From contig CAYUUP010000002.1 in NCBI GenBank assembly GCA_964447925.1, positions 1 to 44,485 of the forward strand: a stretch of DNA of 44,485 nt, in the 5' to 3' direction. Every line of letters starts with the position of its first letter. Within the stretch, counting starts at the first letter, position 1. This DNA comes from CAYUUP01 sp964447925. Its GTDB lineage: Bacteria > Bacillota > Clostridia > Oscillospirales > Oscillospiraceae. Positions 33,563 through 41,851 of the stretch are shown here, in pieces. A program made the translations under genes and the position numbers. The notes beneath the pieces are model-generated. The model ran no database searches, was not told where the DNA came from, and was given only the letters and a program-made list of their open reading frames with translations.

Positions 33563-34935
33563 ATCTTCACCCGCCGTTTTTTAATAACCAAGAGCCAAAC
33601 CGTCACGCCGCCGCCTGCCAGAACCACTACAGTGGCGAACACAATACCCACGATCAGACCAGTGCTGTCAGAGTTGCACTCCACCAGATTAGAGATGGCA
33701 GCCGCAAGGTCGGCTGCGGCATCGTCTGACGCCTCCTGGGTGACCGCTGCCGAGCTGGCAACATCTTCGGCAGCGAGCCAAGCCTCTTCCAGTGCCGCCC
33801 AGCTCTCAGCGGTATAGCCCTCCTCATTCAGATCCGCTGCCCGGGCAATCTGGAAATTCAGGTCTGTCATGTCCACTATCTCCGCCTCTTCCAGCGCGTC
33901 AATCGCCTCTGTCAGGGCAGCGGCGGCGGCGTCAATTTCCTCTTGGGCCGCCGCTTCATCGGCGGCAGTCTCCCGGGCAACCGTCAGCGCTTTTTCCAGC
34001 GCCGCCCAGCTTTCGGCAGTGTAATCTCCCTCAACAAGAGCCGCTGCCTGGGCGATGGTTTCCTCCAGTGCCATAGTGTCCACCGTCACCGCCATTTCCA
34101 GAGCGGCAATCGCCTCTGTCAGCGCAGCAGCAGCCGTGTCAACAGTCTCCTGCCCAGCATCTCCGCCAGAGATCAGTCCTTGCGCTGTGGTCAGAGCCGC
34201 CTGAAATGCCATCCAACTGTCGGATGTGTAATCGCCCTCCGCCAGAGTTTCAGCCTGCACAACGGCCCTTTCCAGCGCCGCTGTATCGACAGCGGTCATC
34301 TTATCGGGGTCACTGTCTGCGGAGGATCCGGTGCCGCCGGCCTCACCGGTGTCACCGGTGCTATCACTGTCGGTGCCGCTGTTGTTCTCAACATAATGAA
34401 CAACCGTGAAGTCCCCGCTGCCGGCGGTGGTGTTTCCCAGTGTCAGGAAGAATACCACATCGCTGCCCATCTTGGACACATACATACCTCCGGCAACCGT
34501 ACAGCTGGTGCTGGGGATCTTAAAGCAGTAATCCGCTGTGTTGTTGGCGGAATTGCTCTGCGTTTTGGTAACAGATACGCCGCTGTAGCCGCCTTCAGAA
34601 TAGCCTGTGCTGCCGGATGAGCGGACAAACGCCGAAAAATTGTTGATGGAGGACGCCAGAATAATGCGTACGGTGAGATAACAGGTTCCGTCCACCACCT
34701 CCAAAAGGCCGGTGTCGGAGACGGCACTGTCCACCATCCCCTGCCCCACAGCCTCATTGGTGGTACTTCCTGATGCGTCCGCCCCGGTATTCGGGTCAAA
34801 ATAATAGCGATTCAGTTTGACTGTATACACACCATCCGAGACAGCCATAGCAGCAGGGGCAGCCGTCACAAAGACGGCTGCCGATGCGATCAGGGCTGCC
34901 AGGAACAGGGAGATTGTCCTGAAATAGGTTTTCAT
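33559..34935 (-). CDS. Shp-like cell-surface heme-binding protein with three FIVAR repeats, 458 aa
   Basis: A signal peptide (about residues 1-31) leads into a heme-binding domain like streptococcal Shp: DGVYTVKLNRYYFDPNTG, GQGMVDSAVSDTGLLEV, YLTVRIILASSINNF and MYVSKMGSDVVFFLTL. Shp binds heme through two methionines; M67 and either M151 or M156 fall in the matching places. An acidic linker and three FIVAR-type helical repeats (about 216-280, 285-350 and 353-412) follow, then a membrane anchor and KKRR tail. No LPxTG is present. ATG at 34935 precedes the signal peptide; the ribosome site (AAAGGA) is rather distant. It likely relays heme from the receptor to the lipoprotein. Confidence 0.83.
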   Translation of the reverse strand: MKTYFRTISLFLAALIASAAVFVTAAPAAMAVSDGVYTVKLNRYYFDPNTGADASGSTTNEAVGQGMVDSAVSDTGLLEVVDGTCYLTVRIILASSINNFSAFVRSSGSTGYSEGGYSGVSVTKTQSNSANNTADYCFKIPSTSCTVAGGMYVSKMGSDVVFFLTLGNTTAGSGDFTVVHYVENNSGTDSDSTGDTGEAGGTGSSADSDPDKMTAVDTAALERAVVQAETLAEGDYTSDSWMAFQAALTTAQGLISGGDAGQETVDTAAAALTEAIAALEMAVTVDTMALEETIAQAAALVEGDYTAESWAALEKALTVARETAADEAAAQEEIDAAAAALTEAIDALEEAEIVDMTDLNFQIARAADLNEEGYTAESWAALEEAWLAAEDVASSAAVTQEASDDAAADLAAAISNLVECNSDSTGLIVGIVFATVVVLAGGGVTVWLLVIKKRRVKI

Positions 34936-34978
34936 ATGTTCAATAATGTCCTTTCGCAGTCCATAGGCTTGAAAGCGT

Positions 34979-37495
34979 TCACCGGACACGGCGGCGGGTG
35001 ATGACAGCGGTGACCACGGTGCCGGCCAAAGCCATCATCATGACGCAGGCCCACAACATTGCGGTGGCGTTGTCTCCGTTATTTTCGCCACCGGAAGCGG
35101 AGATCCCGTCATCCCCATCGCTGCTGCCGGAAGCGACAAACACCGGAGTCACGGTGACATTGGCACCAGGCATTGTAAAGGTGTAGGCGGTATCGCTAAT
35201 CTGTGTCAAGGCAACCTCATCGCCGGCACTGGTCATCACAGTCAGACTGCTGAGGGCATAGCCGCTGTCGGGTGTCGCGGTCAAGGTGACCGTAGTTCCG
35301 GCAGTGGCACTGTTGGCATCAGCAGTCACGGCGCCATACTCGGCGTCAACCACGGTGATGTAATAGCGGGTAGTGTCCGGCTGCTGCTCCTCATCCCCGA
35401 TGGGTTCGGCGCCTAGCACATAGAGGACAGCATCCACATCATACTCAAATTCGCCGTTTGGCCCGGTCCAGGCAAGCGCGGACATAGCAGGCACGCAGAA
35501 CTCCATCCGCAGGCTGTACTTCTGCCCGTTGTCAAACACGCCATCCGTGGTGGTGTAAGTGGGCAGAATCATGGTCAGGGCAGCTGCCTGGCCGTCCACA
35601 GTGTGGGCCACATCCACATTATCATAGAGTATTCCGTCCACATAGTACCCCACCACGTCCAGGATAGACATACTGCCAGCATTCTCGTCATACGCGGCGG
35701 TCAACTCCTTGTCGGTGTAGATGGTGGTGAAATCCACCTTCAGAATGGCAGCGCCATCTGCCACGGTGACGGTGGCAGCAAAGTACATGGTATCGCTCAT
35801 GGGGGTGATGGCAAATGCCACAGTATAGACGCCGTTCTCCGGCTTGTCACCCTCTTCCGGGTCAGTGGTGGTGGGGACTTCCTCCAGGGTACTCCAGTCC
35901 ACCGTCAGGGTGGCATCAGAGCTGAAGCCGTTTGCCGCCCAGGAAAGCCCGGCCATTGCAGGCACAAATACGGTCACGTTGCTGTAATACTCCTCATAGC
36001 CCGGGGTGATGGGGAAGGAAACCCGGCTGATGCAGGTGTAGCCGTCCAACTCCTCCGTCTCAAAAGCAACGCCTTCCTGAACCAGATCCTCGCTGTTGCT
36101 TCCATCGGTATAGGTGCCGTTGAAGCCTATGATGTACATTTCAGAGGTGTTGTTCAGATCCAGAGTGATGGTAGCCACACCGTCCCCGCCCACGGTGATG
36201 GTAGCCTGCACGGAGTCGGTGCCTTCATCGGCGGTGGCGGTGGGATTGCTCACCAGGGAGTGCGCCGCCGCCTTATAGGTGACTTTCACCTGATAGGTCT
36301 TGTCGGCTTCCAGTGCCACTACTTCCTGCCGGTTAAGCTCATAGCCCAGGGCGGCTACAACGGCGTCAACGATGGCATCGCGGCTCATGGTGGCACCGCT
36401 GACCGCATCCACACCGGTGACGCCCTCCTTCGTGGCAGATACACCCACTAAACTCGCAGTCAGAGCGGCCACTGCTTTTTCATAACAGGACTGTGAATAC
36501 GCGTTAGCGGATTCCACATCATCAGAGGTAATCTCCACAGCTGTAATTATGCCGTTGTTATCAACGGCCACCTTCACATTAACAGTATAGCCATAACCGT
36601 CCACAACAGCGCTGCCTTCATAGGTGGTGGTTTGCTGGTTGTCATCTTCTTCCCCATCGTCAGCCTTAACCAGTTCCAGATAGAACTCATGAGTGTTGGT
36701 TCTGTCCGCAGCGACGATGTAATAGGCAAAGACGAACTGGTGCTGCTCATACAGCCCGTCTGCGGAATCCAGCGCAAAGGTATAGGTGCGGGTGCCATCC
36801 TCATTGTCCACATAGGTCACGCCATCAGGCTGCTCCGCATCGGCAAAGTCGGCGCCGTTTATGGCGTTAGCGGTCAGGGTAAGGGTATAGCTGCCGTTAG
36901 AGTACTCCGTTACCGTCACGGCATCGGCAAAGTTGCTCTCAAATCGTCCGGATTCCCCTTTGTAGTAGATAGCAAAATTGGAATCCCAGCTGTTCACCAC
37001 GGTCACGCCTTCCTCGCCGCCGGAAACCAGCTCCGCATTGTCCCAGTCATAAGCAACATAGGCACTCATGGTAGTATTCATAGCAGCAACATACATTGTA
37101 ACATATGTACCGGCTGCCCGCTCACGCAGGGTATAGGTATAGGTGCCGTTGCCGTTGTCAGCGGTTTCAATGGCTTTTGTAAGCTCAGAATCCTCATAGG
37201 CTTTCCAGTCAGAAGAAGTAGCTACGCCCATAACAGTTCCGGAACCGTCAATGGTTACGGTATAACTGCCATCGCCGTTCACTACTACGGTGGCAGTCTC
37301 ACCCAGAGCCGCAGCGGCCATAGACGAAGATGTGATATCGGAAGCCTTCATCAGATTTACTGGCACTGTGTAAGCACCCTCAGATAGTTCATTGCCGCTA
37401 TCTGCCGCCAGTACGGAAACCGGCAGCAGGGAGAGCAGCACCAGCAGAGTCAGAAGCATGCACAGGATGCGGCTGTACCCCTTCGTGTATTGCAT
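34979..37495 (-). CDS. Surface heme receptor candidate: NEAT-like domains plus FMN_bind, 838 aa
   Basis: A signal peptide (1-30) is followed by a NEAT-like domain (EGAYTVPVNLMKASDITSSS, about 38-160) and a divergent beta domain (about 165-280). Next is an FMN_bind domain (about 291-383) with the ApbE flavin-acceptor motif DAVSGAT, Thr369 being the expected flavin attachment site. Two more NEAT-like domains (about 395-545 and 555-705), a Listeria/Bacteroides-type beta repeat (about 718-795) and a C-terminal membrane anchor with RRRVR close the protein. No LPxTG is seen. It is first in the operon, in the place of streptococcal Shr, which has NEAT domains but no flavin domain that I know of. AAGGAGG precedes the ATG. 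Heme capture is inferred; an extracellular flavin could reduce ferric heme. Confidence 0.78.
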   Translation of the reverse strand: MQYTKGYSRILCMLLTLLVLLSLLPVSVLAADSGNELSEGAYTVPVNLMKASDITSSSMAAAALGETATVVVNGDGSYTVTIDGSGTVMGVATSSDWKAYEDSELTKAIETADNGNGTYTYTLRERAAGTYVTMYVAAMNTTMSAYVAYDWDNAELVSGGEEGVTVVNSWDSNFAIYYKGESGRFESNFADAVTVTEYSNGSYTLTLTANAINGADFADAEQPDGVTYVDNEDGTRTYTFALDSADGLYEQHQFVFAYYIVAADRTNTHEFYLELVKADDGEEDDNQQTTTYEGSAVVDGYGYTVNVKVAVDNNGIITAVEITSDDVESANAYSQSCYEKAVAALTASLVGVSATKEGVTGVDAVSGATMSRDAIVDAVVAALGYELNRQEVVALEADKTYQVKVTYKAAAHSLVSNPTATADEGTDSVQATITVGGDGVATITLDLNNTSEMYIIGFNGTYTDGSNSEDLVQEGVAFETEELDGYTCISRVSFPITPGYEEYYSNVTVFVPAMAGLSWAANGFSSDATLTVDWSTLEEVPTTTDPEEGDKPENGVYTVAFAITPMSDTMYFAATVTVADGAAILKVDFTTIYTDKELTAAYDENAGSMSILDVVGYYVDGILYDNVDVAHTVDGQAAALTMILPTYTTTDGVFDNGQKYSLRMEFCVPAMSALAWTGPNGEFEYDVDAVLYVLGAEPIGDEEQQPDTTRYYITVVDAEYGAVTADANSATAGTTVTLTATPDSGYALSSLTVMTSAGDEVALTQISDTAYTFTMPGANVTVTPVFVASGSSDGDDGISASGGENNGDNATAMLWACVMMMALAGTVVTAVITRRRVR

Positions 37496-37520
37496 CGTAA
37501 TTCCTCCTTATAATACAAAT

Positions 37521-37560
37521 TTTGGGGGACTCCCCCAAAGCGCCGGGCCAGACTCCCGGC
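37521..37560 (-). promoter_or_regulatory. Two leader hairpins before the heme-receptor gene
   Basis: TTTGGGGG (37521-37528) pairs with CCCCCAAA (37532-37539), and GCCGGG (37542-37547) with CCCGGC (37555-37560). Both are in the transcribed leader just upstream of the ribosome site. They may stabilise the long mRNA or attenuate it; no T-run follows. Confidence 0.5.
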
Positions 37561-37592
37561 CTGGCAGGGACACGCTGTTATCTGCCGCCAAT

Positions 37593-37618
37593 TGTAAGTT
37601 AATTATAACTAACTTACA
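37593..37618 (-). promoter_or_regulatory. 26-bp perfect palindromic operator candidate with embedded -10
   Basis: TGTAAGTTA (37593-37601) and TAACTTACA (37610-37618) are perfect 9-bp arms around an 8-bp spacer. The spacer holds TATAAT on the minus strand (37602-37607). A related half-site TATAAGTTA occurs at 37667-37675. This fits a metal- or heme-responsive repressor site for the operon; the AGTTA/TAACT core recalls DtxR-family boxes more than Fur boxes. Confidence 0.6.
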
Positions 37619-37698
37619 GCTTGTTCTACAGGCAGAAAGCAGACAGCATATGACATGGCTCCAGCATATAAGTTAGAGCTTTCTTCATATGTAATATA

Positions 37699-37727
37699 AG
37701 TATAACACAATTCCGAGAGTCTGTCAA
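37699..37727 (-). promoter_or_regulatory. Consensus promoter of the heme operon
   Basis: On the minus strand TTGACA (37722-37727), a 17-bp spacer and TATACT (37699-37704) form a near-perfect promoter about 200 nt upstream of the first gene. The palindrome at 37593-37618 then lies about 75-100 nt downstream of the start point. The AT-rich stretch 37728-38000 shows no gene. Confidence 0.75.
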
Positions 37728-38072
37728 AGATCCTCTCTATTGTAAATTTTTGCGTTTACTGTGAGTTCTTTACCGCATTTTTTCAAAAATCATCTCATTT
37801 TCAGCGCTATATAGAAGTTTGTTTCTTTTCACTTAGTTAGTTTGTTCAAAAATTTGGCTATTCGTCAAAAGCAGCCCCTTTAGTGCGCGGCGAATTGTCT
37901 GTTTTGCACATTATTACAATCTCTCAAACAGCCGCTTTACAAATCCTTTTCCGTTCTCTGGATGCAGACTTTACAGTTTTCCGGATACAATAAAGAAGTA
38001 CATTAGAAAATGCGGGGCTGTGCATTACCACACATCTCTGCGGCGCCGCCCCACACATCCAGGAGGGAAAAT

Positions 38073-39863
38073 ATGGATATGTTTGATATGCTGACCTTCT
38101 TCGGCGGGCTGGCCCTTTTCCTGTTCGGTATGTCCGTCATGGGGGAGAGCTTGGAAAAAAGCGCTGGCAGCCGCCTGAAAAATATCCTGGGGCAACTGAC
38201 CAGCAGCCCTCTCCGGGGACTGCTGCTGGGGATAGGCGTGACAGCGGTTATCCAGTCCTCCTCCGCCACTACAGTGATGGTGATAGGCTTTGTCAACTCC
38301 GGCTTGATGAGCTTAGGCCAGGTCATTCCTATCATCATGGGAGCAAATATCGGCACCACCGTCACCTCCTGGCTGTTAAGCCTGGTGGGTCTGGAGAGTG
38401 CCAACGTCTTTGTCAGGCTACTAAAGCCTTCCTCCTTTGCTCCGGTGCTGGCCGCTATTGGCATCGTTCTCTTTCTCCCTTCCAAGAGCGGCCGAAAAAA
38501 GGACGCTGGGGCAGGTCTGTTGGGCTTCGGTGTCCTGATCGCCGGCATGGAAACCATGACCAGCTCCGTTTCCGGCCTGGCCAATGCCCCCGCCTTTATC
38601 CAGCTCTTTACCTTTTTCCAGAATCCCATTCTGGGTCTGCTGGCAGGCGCACTGCTCACTGGCATCATTCAGAGTTCTTCCGCCTCTGTTGGCATTCTTC
38701 AGGCGTTGGCCACCACCGGCAATATCACCTATAGCTGCGCCATTCCTATCATTCTGGGGCAGAATATCGGCACCTGCGTCACCGCCATGCTGTCCTCTGT
38801 GGGAGCCTGCCAGAACGCTCGCCGGGCAGCCATCGTCCACTTATATTTCAATACCATCGGCGCGGCAGTCTTTTTGGGAATCTTCTGCCTGCTGCGGATG
38901 ATCGCCCCCTCCCCGTGGGTCAGCCAGCCAGTAGGTCTGGTGGGCATTGCTGTCATCCATTCGGTATTCAACATCTCATGTACCGCCCTGATGCTGCCCT
39001 TCGCCAAGGGCCTGGAACAGCTGGCCTGTCTCACCATCCGGGACGAACACCCCCGGCAGGATTCCTTCCAGCTGTTGGATGACCGGCTGCTGGTGACACC
39101 CCCCATTGCTATCCAGCAGTGCCGCCTACTGATGGCAGATATGGCCCAGATGACCCGGAAATCCCTCTCCACCGCCCTGGCCCAGGTGGGCAGCTACCAC
39201 GAGGACGCCGCCGGGACTGTACGAAAAATCGAGGAGCAGGCCGACCTCTATGAGGACAAGCTGGGCAGCTATCTGGTGAAGCTGGCGGCCTTGAGTCTCT
39301 CTGACGAGGACAGCCGGGAAGTCTCCCGGATGCTCCACTCCACCAGCGAGTTTGAGCGGATTACAGACCATTCTGTCAGTATCCTGCTGTCCGCAGGAAA
39401 AATTTATCAGCGGCAAATTTCCTTTTCCCCGGCGGCCTGCCGGGAATTTCAGACCCTTTCCCGGTCACTGGTGGATGTGATGGCACGGGCGGCCAGCTGC
39501 TTTGAGGATAACGATCCTGAAATAGCCCAGTCAGTAGAGCCTTTGAGCCAAGTGGTGGACTTCCTCTGCACCGGGCTTCGGGAACGGCATATCCGCCGAC
39601 TTCAGCAGGGCAGCTGCAGCGTGGAACAGGGCATGATCTTCACCGACTTGCTGTCGGACTGTTCCCGTGTCTCCGCCCACTGCTCCAACGTGGCAGCCTG
39701 CGTCATTGAGATCCGGCGGGGCAGCCTGGATACCCATGAATACCTGGACGCTCTGAAAGCGGGTGATCCCGACTTTCTAGCCCAGTACAACGCCTTTATG
39801 GAACAATATTCCCTGCCAGAATCGGAGCCAGGGCTTGACATCAGCAGCGAGGCTATATTATAA
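38073..39863 (+). CDS. Na/Pi cotransporter family protein with PhoU-like domain, 596 aa
   Basis: Two inverted Na_Pi_cotrans repeats each carry the QSSSA motif: AVIQSSSATTVMVIGFVNSG (about residues 55-74) and GIIQSSSASVGIL (about 200). Several membrane helices fill residues 5-330. The C-terminal 230 residues are a PhoU-like helical domain (SEFERITDHSVSIL), as in the bacterial YjbB/NptA group, which moves phosphate with sodium, often as an exporter. ATG at 38073 follows AGGAGGG. The gene is divergent from the heme operon across an AT-rich gap. It contains the promoter of the next gene near its end. Confidence 0.9.
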   Translation: MDMFDMLTFFGGLALFLFGMSVMGESLEKSAGSRLKNILGQLTSSPLRGLLLGIGVTAVIQSSSATTVMVIGFVNSGLMSLGQVIPIIMGANIGTTVTSWLLSLVGLESANVFVRLLKPSSFAPVLAAIGIVLFLPSKSGRKKDAGAGLLGFGVLIAGMETMTSSVSGLANAPAFIQLFTFFQNPILGLLAGALLTGIIQSSSASVGILQALATTGNITYSCAIPIILGQNIGTCVTAMLSSVGACQNARRAAIVHLYFNTIGAAVFLGIFCLLRMIAPSPWVSQPVGLVGIAVIHSVFNISCTALMLPFAKGLEQLACLTIRDEHPRQDSFQLLDDRLLVTPPIAIQQCRLLMADMAQMTRKSLSTALAQVGSYHEDAAGTVRKIEEQADLYEDKLGSYLVKLAALSLSDEDSREVSRMLHSTSEFERITDHSVSILLSAGKIYQRQISFSPAACREFQTLSRSLVDVMARAASCFEDNDPEIAQSVEPLSQVVDFLCTGLRERHIRRLQQGSCSVEQGMIFTDLLSDCSRVSAHCSNVAACVIEIRRGSLDTHEYLDALKAGDPDFLAQYNAFMEQYSLPESEPGLDISSEAIL

Positions 39864-39864
39864 T
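39835..39864 (+). promoter_or_regulatory. Sigma-A type promoter for trmO-dcd, inside the cotransporter gene
   Basis: TTGACA (39835-39840) and TATAAT (39859-39864) are separated by 18 bp, over the last codons of the cotransporter gene and 35 nt before the trmO start. Confidence 0.7.
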
Positions 39865-39899
39865 GGATAACAATAAATAAATTCCAAGGAGGGCTGGCT

Positions 39900-40631
39900 G
39901 TGTCCCGGAAAGACGCCCTCACCCTGCACCCCATCGCCTATATGCGCAGCGATTTTCCCACAAAATTCGGTATCCCCCGGCAAAGCGGACTGGTATCCGC
40001 CCTGTCGGGGGCTGTGGTCTTTGCGCCGGACTTCCGGGACAAAGCCGCACTCCGGGGACTGGAGGACTTCTCCCATATCTGGCTGCTGTGGGGGTTTTCG
40101 GGAAATCGCAAGCTGGACTGGTCCCCCACCGTCCGCCCGCCCCGGCTAGGGGGGAATATCCGGATGGGGGTCTTTGCCACCCGCTCTCCCTACAGGCCAA
40201 ACCCCATTGGCCTGTCCTGCCTACAGCTGGAGGGCATCCAGTGGGACAGTCCCGAAGGGCCGATGCTGTTAGTTTCCGGGGGTGATCTCATGGACGGGAC
40301 TCCTATCTACGACATAAAGCCCTATCTGCCATATGCTGACTGCCAGCCCAACGCCACCGGGGGCTTTACCCAGAGCAGCGAAGAGTCTCCTCTCCAGGTG
40401 GTTTTCCCCCCAGAATGGGCAGAAAAAGTACCGGAGCGGCTACAGGAGAGTATTGTGGGCATCCTATCCCAGGATCCCCGGCCTCGGTATCACCACGATG
40501 CGGAGCGGGTATACGGCATGCCCTTCGGCGGACTTGAAATTAAATTCACTGTGCGGGAGGGCGTTGCCACCGTGCAGGGCATCTATCCTGCAGAAGCAGG
40601 AAAACACATAGAAGGGAATGAAGCACGGTGA
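39900..40631 (+). CDS. trmO: tRNA (t6A37) N6-methyltransferase TrmO/TsaA, 243 aa
   Basis: The UPF0066/TsaA fold is clear: PIAYMRSDFPTKFGIPRQSG at the start, LEDFSHIWLLWGF (about residue 54), the signature GVFATRSPYRPNPIGLS (about 91-107) and DLMDGTPIYDIKPYLPYAD (about 129). TrmO methylates t6A37 of certain tRNAs using S-adenosylmethionine. GTG at 39900 has AAGGAGGG 7 nt upstream. The stop overlaps the dcd start (GTGA), so the two are translationally coupled. Confidence 0.9.
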   Translation: MSRKDALTLHPIAYMRSDFPTKFGIPRQSGLVSALSGAVVFAPDFRDKAALRGLEDFSHIWLLWGFSGNRKLDWSPTVRPPRLGGNIRMGVFATRSPYRPNPIGLSCLQLEGIQWDSPEGPMLLVSGGDLMDGTPIYDIKPYLPYADCQPNATGGFTQSSEESPLQVVFPPEWAEKVPERLQESIVGILSQDPRPRYHHDAERVYGMPFGGLEIKFTVREGVATVQGIYPAEAGKHIEGNEAR

Positions 40632-41170
40632 TCTTATCTGACCACACCATTCGGACGTTGATGGAAACCGGCAACCTAGTCATCTCTCCCATGGAGGACT
40701 ATCAGCTTCAGCCTGCCAGCGTGGATGTGCGGCTGGGTAATACCTTCAGTATCGTGGAGGACACCCCGGCAGGCATTGTCAACATGGATGATTCAATCTC
40801 CTACAAGGCCATCGTAACTGACACCTACATCCTGATGCCGGGGCAGTTTGTCCTGGCCACTACCATGGAGTATTTCAAGCTACCCGACGGACTGACCGCC
40901 TTCGTGGAAGGCCGCAGTTCCCTAGGCCGGATGGGACTCTTCATCCAGAACGCCGGCTGGGTTGATCCCGGCTTTGAAGGGGAAATCACCCTGGAGCTGT
41001 TTAACGCCAACCGCTGCGCCATTGAGCTGCGGGCGGGCCGACGCGTGGGACAGATGGTTTTCGCCCGGATGGACAAGCCTGCCTCCCGGCCCTACCGAGG
41101 CAAATATCAGGGCCAACGAGGAGCCACCGGCTCTCGGGTCTTTTTGGATCATGAGGCGGGGGAAGCATAA
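40628..41170 (+). CDS. dcd: dCTP deaminase Dcd, 180 aa
   Basis: Dcd converts dCTP to dUTP (or dUMP in bifunctional forms), feeding thymidylate synthesis, which here is by ThyX. Family motifs: LQPASVDVRLGN (about residues 27-38), the active-site stretch FVEGRSSLGRMGL (about 92-104, catalytic Glu), NAGWVDPGFEGEITLELFN (about 108) and YQGQRGATGSRVF at the C-terminus. The start is GTG at 40628, overlapping the trmO stop. Length is normal. The 93 nt between this stop and the convergent kinase gene shows no clear terminator. Confidence 0.93.
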   Translation: MILSDHTIRTLMETGNLVISPMEDYQLQPASVDVRLGNTFSIVEDTPAGIVNMDDSISYKAIVTDTYILMPGQFVLATTMEYFKLPDGLTAFVEGRSSLGRMGLFIQNAGWVDPGFEGEITLELFNANRCAIELRAGRRVGQMVFARMDKPASRPYRGKYQGQRGATGSRVFLDHEAGEA

Positions 41171-41263
41171 TTTCTGCCGAGCTGCCATCCCCGGTTCCCT
41201 GCGCTAATGATTGGTTCCTGCTTCACAAATTACAGGTATAAGCTGAACATCCGCGACAAAATT

Positions 41264-41851
41264 TCAATCCTGCAATTCCAATATCAAATCACACCGCTCC
41301 GCCACGCGGAGTGTGGAAAAATAGTACTCCTCCAGCGGAATCCACCGCTCCATGAAGGCAACAAATCCGGACTCCTCCTCCCGGCAGAGCAGCCGCTTCC
41401 TCTGTGTGTCGCCATCCAGGGTGAGAAAGACCCGCAGATGATAAAAATCCCACAGGGCGGGGTGACAGCTATAGGCCCCCTCAATGACGTGGAGGGAATT
41501 TTCACCGGCAGAAACGGGAGACGCCAGCGTCCCTGTCTTACAGTCATAGGGCCGGTACTGGAAGGAACCGCCCCGGGTCAAGGGCAGTAAGACCTCCTGC
41601 CGGAAGCGCTCCCAGTCCACATTCTCCCCAGGCCGGGACAGACGGGATAAGGTGCGCTGGCCGGGGCGGAGGAAGAAATCATCCATATGAAAGATCTGGC
41701 AGCCGGTCTTCTCCCGGATAAGAGCGGCCAGACTTGTCTTTCCGGCGGCACATCGGCCGTCTATTGCAAACAGCAGGGGACGGCTTTCCGTCTCCTGCTG
41801 AACTGCTGCTATGCGGCGGAGGATGACATCCGCCCCTTGGGAAAGTGTCAT
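41264..41851 (-). CDS. Uridine-kinase-like P-loop kinase, 195 aa
   Basis: Walker A is IDGRCAAGKTS (about residues 30-40). FHMDDFFLRPGQR (about 54) resembles the uridine kinase/phosphoribulokinase substrate loop, VIEGAYSCHP (about 122) the Walker B/HPALW region, and the basic LDGDTQRKRLLCREEE stretch the lid. Proteins of this kind are annotated as uridine kinase, but the substrate pocket is not diagnostic and another small molecule such as pantothenate or a vitamin is possible. Its start overlaps the end of an ECF S component gene, which suggests that it may phosphorylate the imported vitamin or precursor. Confidence 0.8.
   Translation of the reverse strand: MTLSQGADVILRRIAAVQQETESRPLLFAIDGRCAAGKTSLAALIREKTGCQIFHMDDFFLRPGQRTLSRLSRPGENVDWERFRQEVLLPLTRGGSFQYRPYDCKTGTLASPVSAGENSLHVIEGAYSCHPALWDFYHLRVFLTLDGDTQRKRLLCREEESGFVAFMERWIPLEEYYFSTLRVAERCDLILELQD

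Noticed and set aside
33850..34300. Repeats in the Shp-like gene as a CRISPR or mobile element
   Set aside because: The similarity is at protein level (three FIVAR-type units in frame); the DNA copies diverge and there are no spacers, terminal repeats or transposase.
33559..37495. Sortase-anchored (LPxTG) surface proteins
   Set aside because: Both heme-related surface proteins end in a membrane helix and basic tail but show no LPxTG-like motif, so membrane anchoring is the simpler reading.
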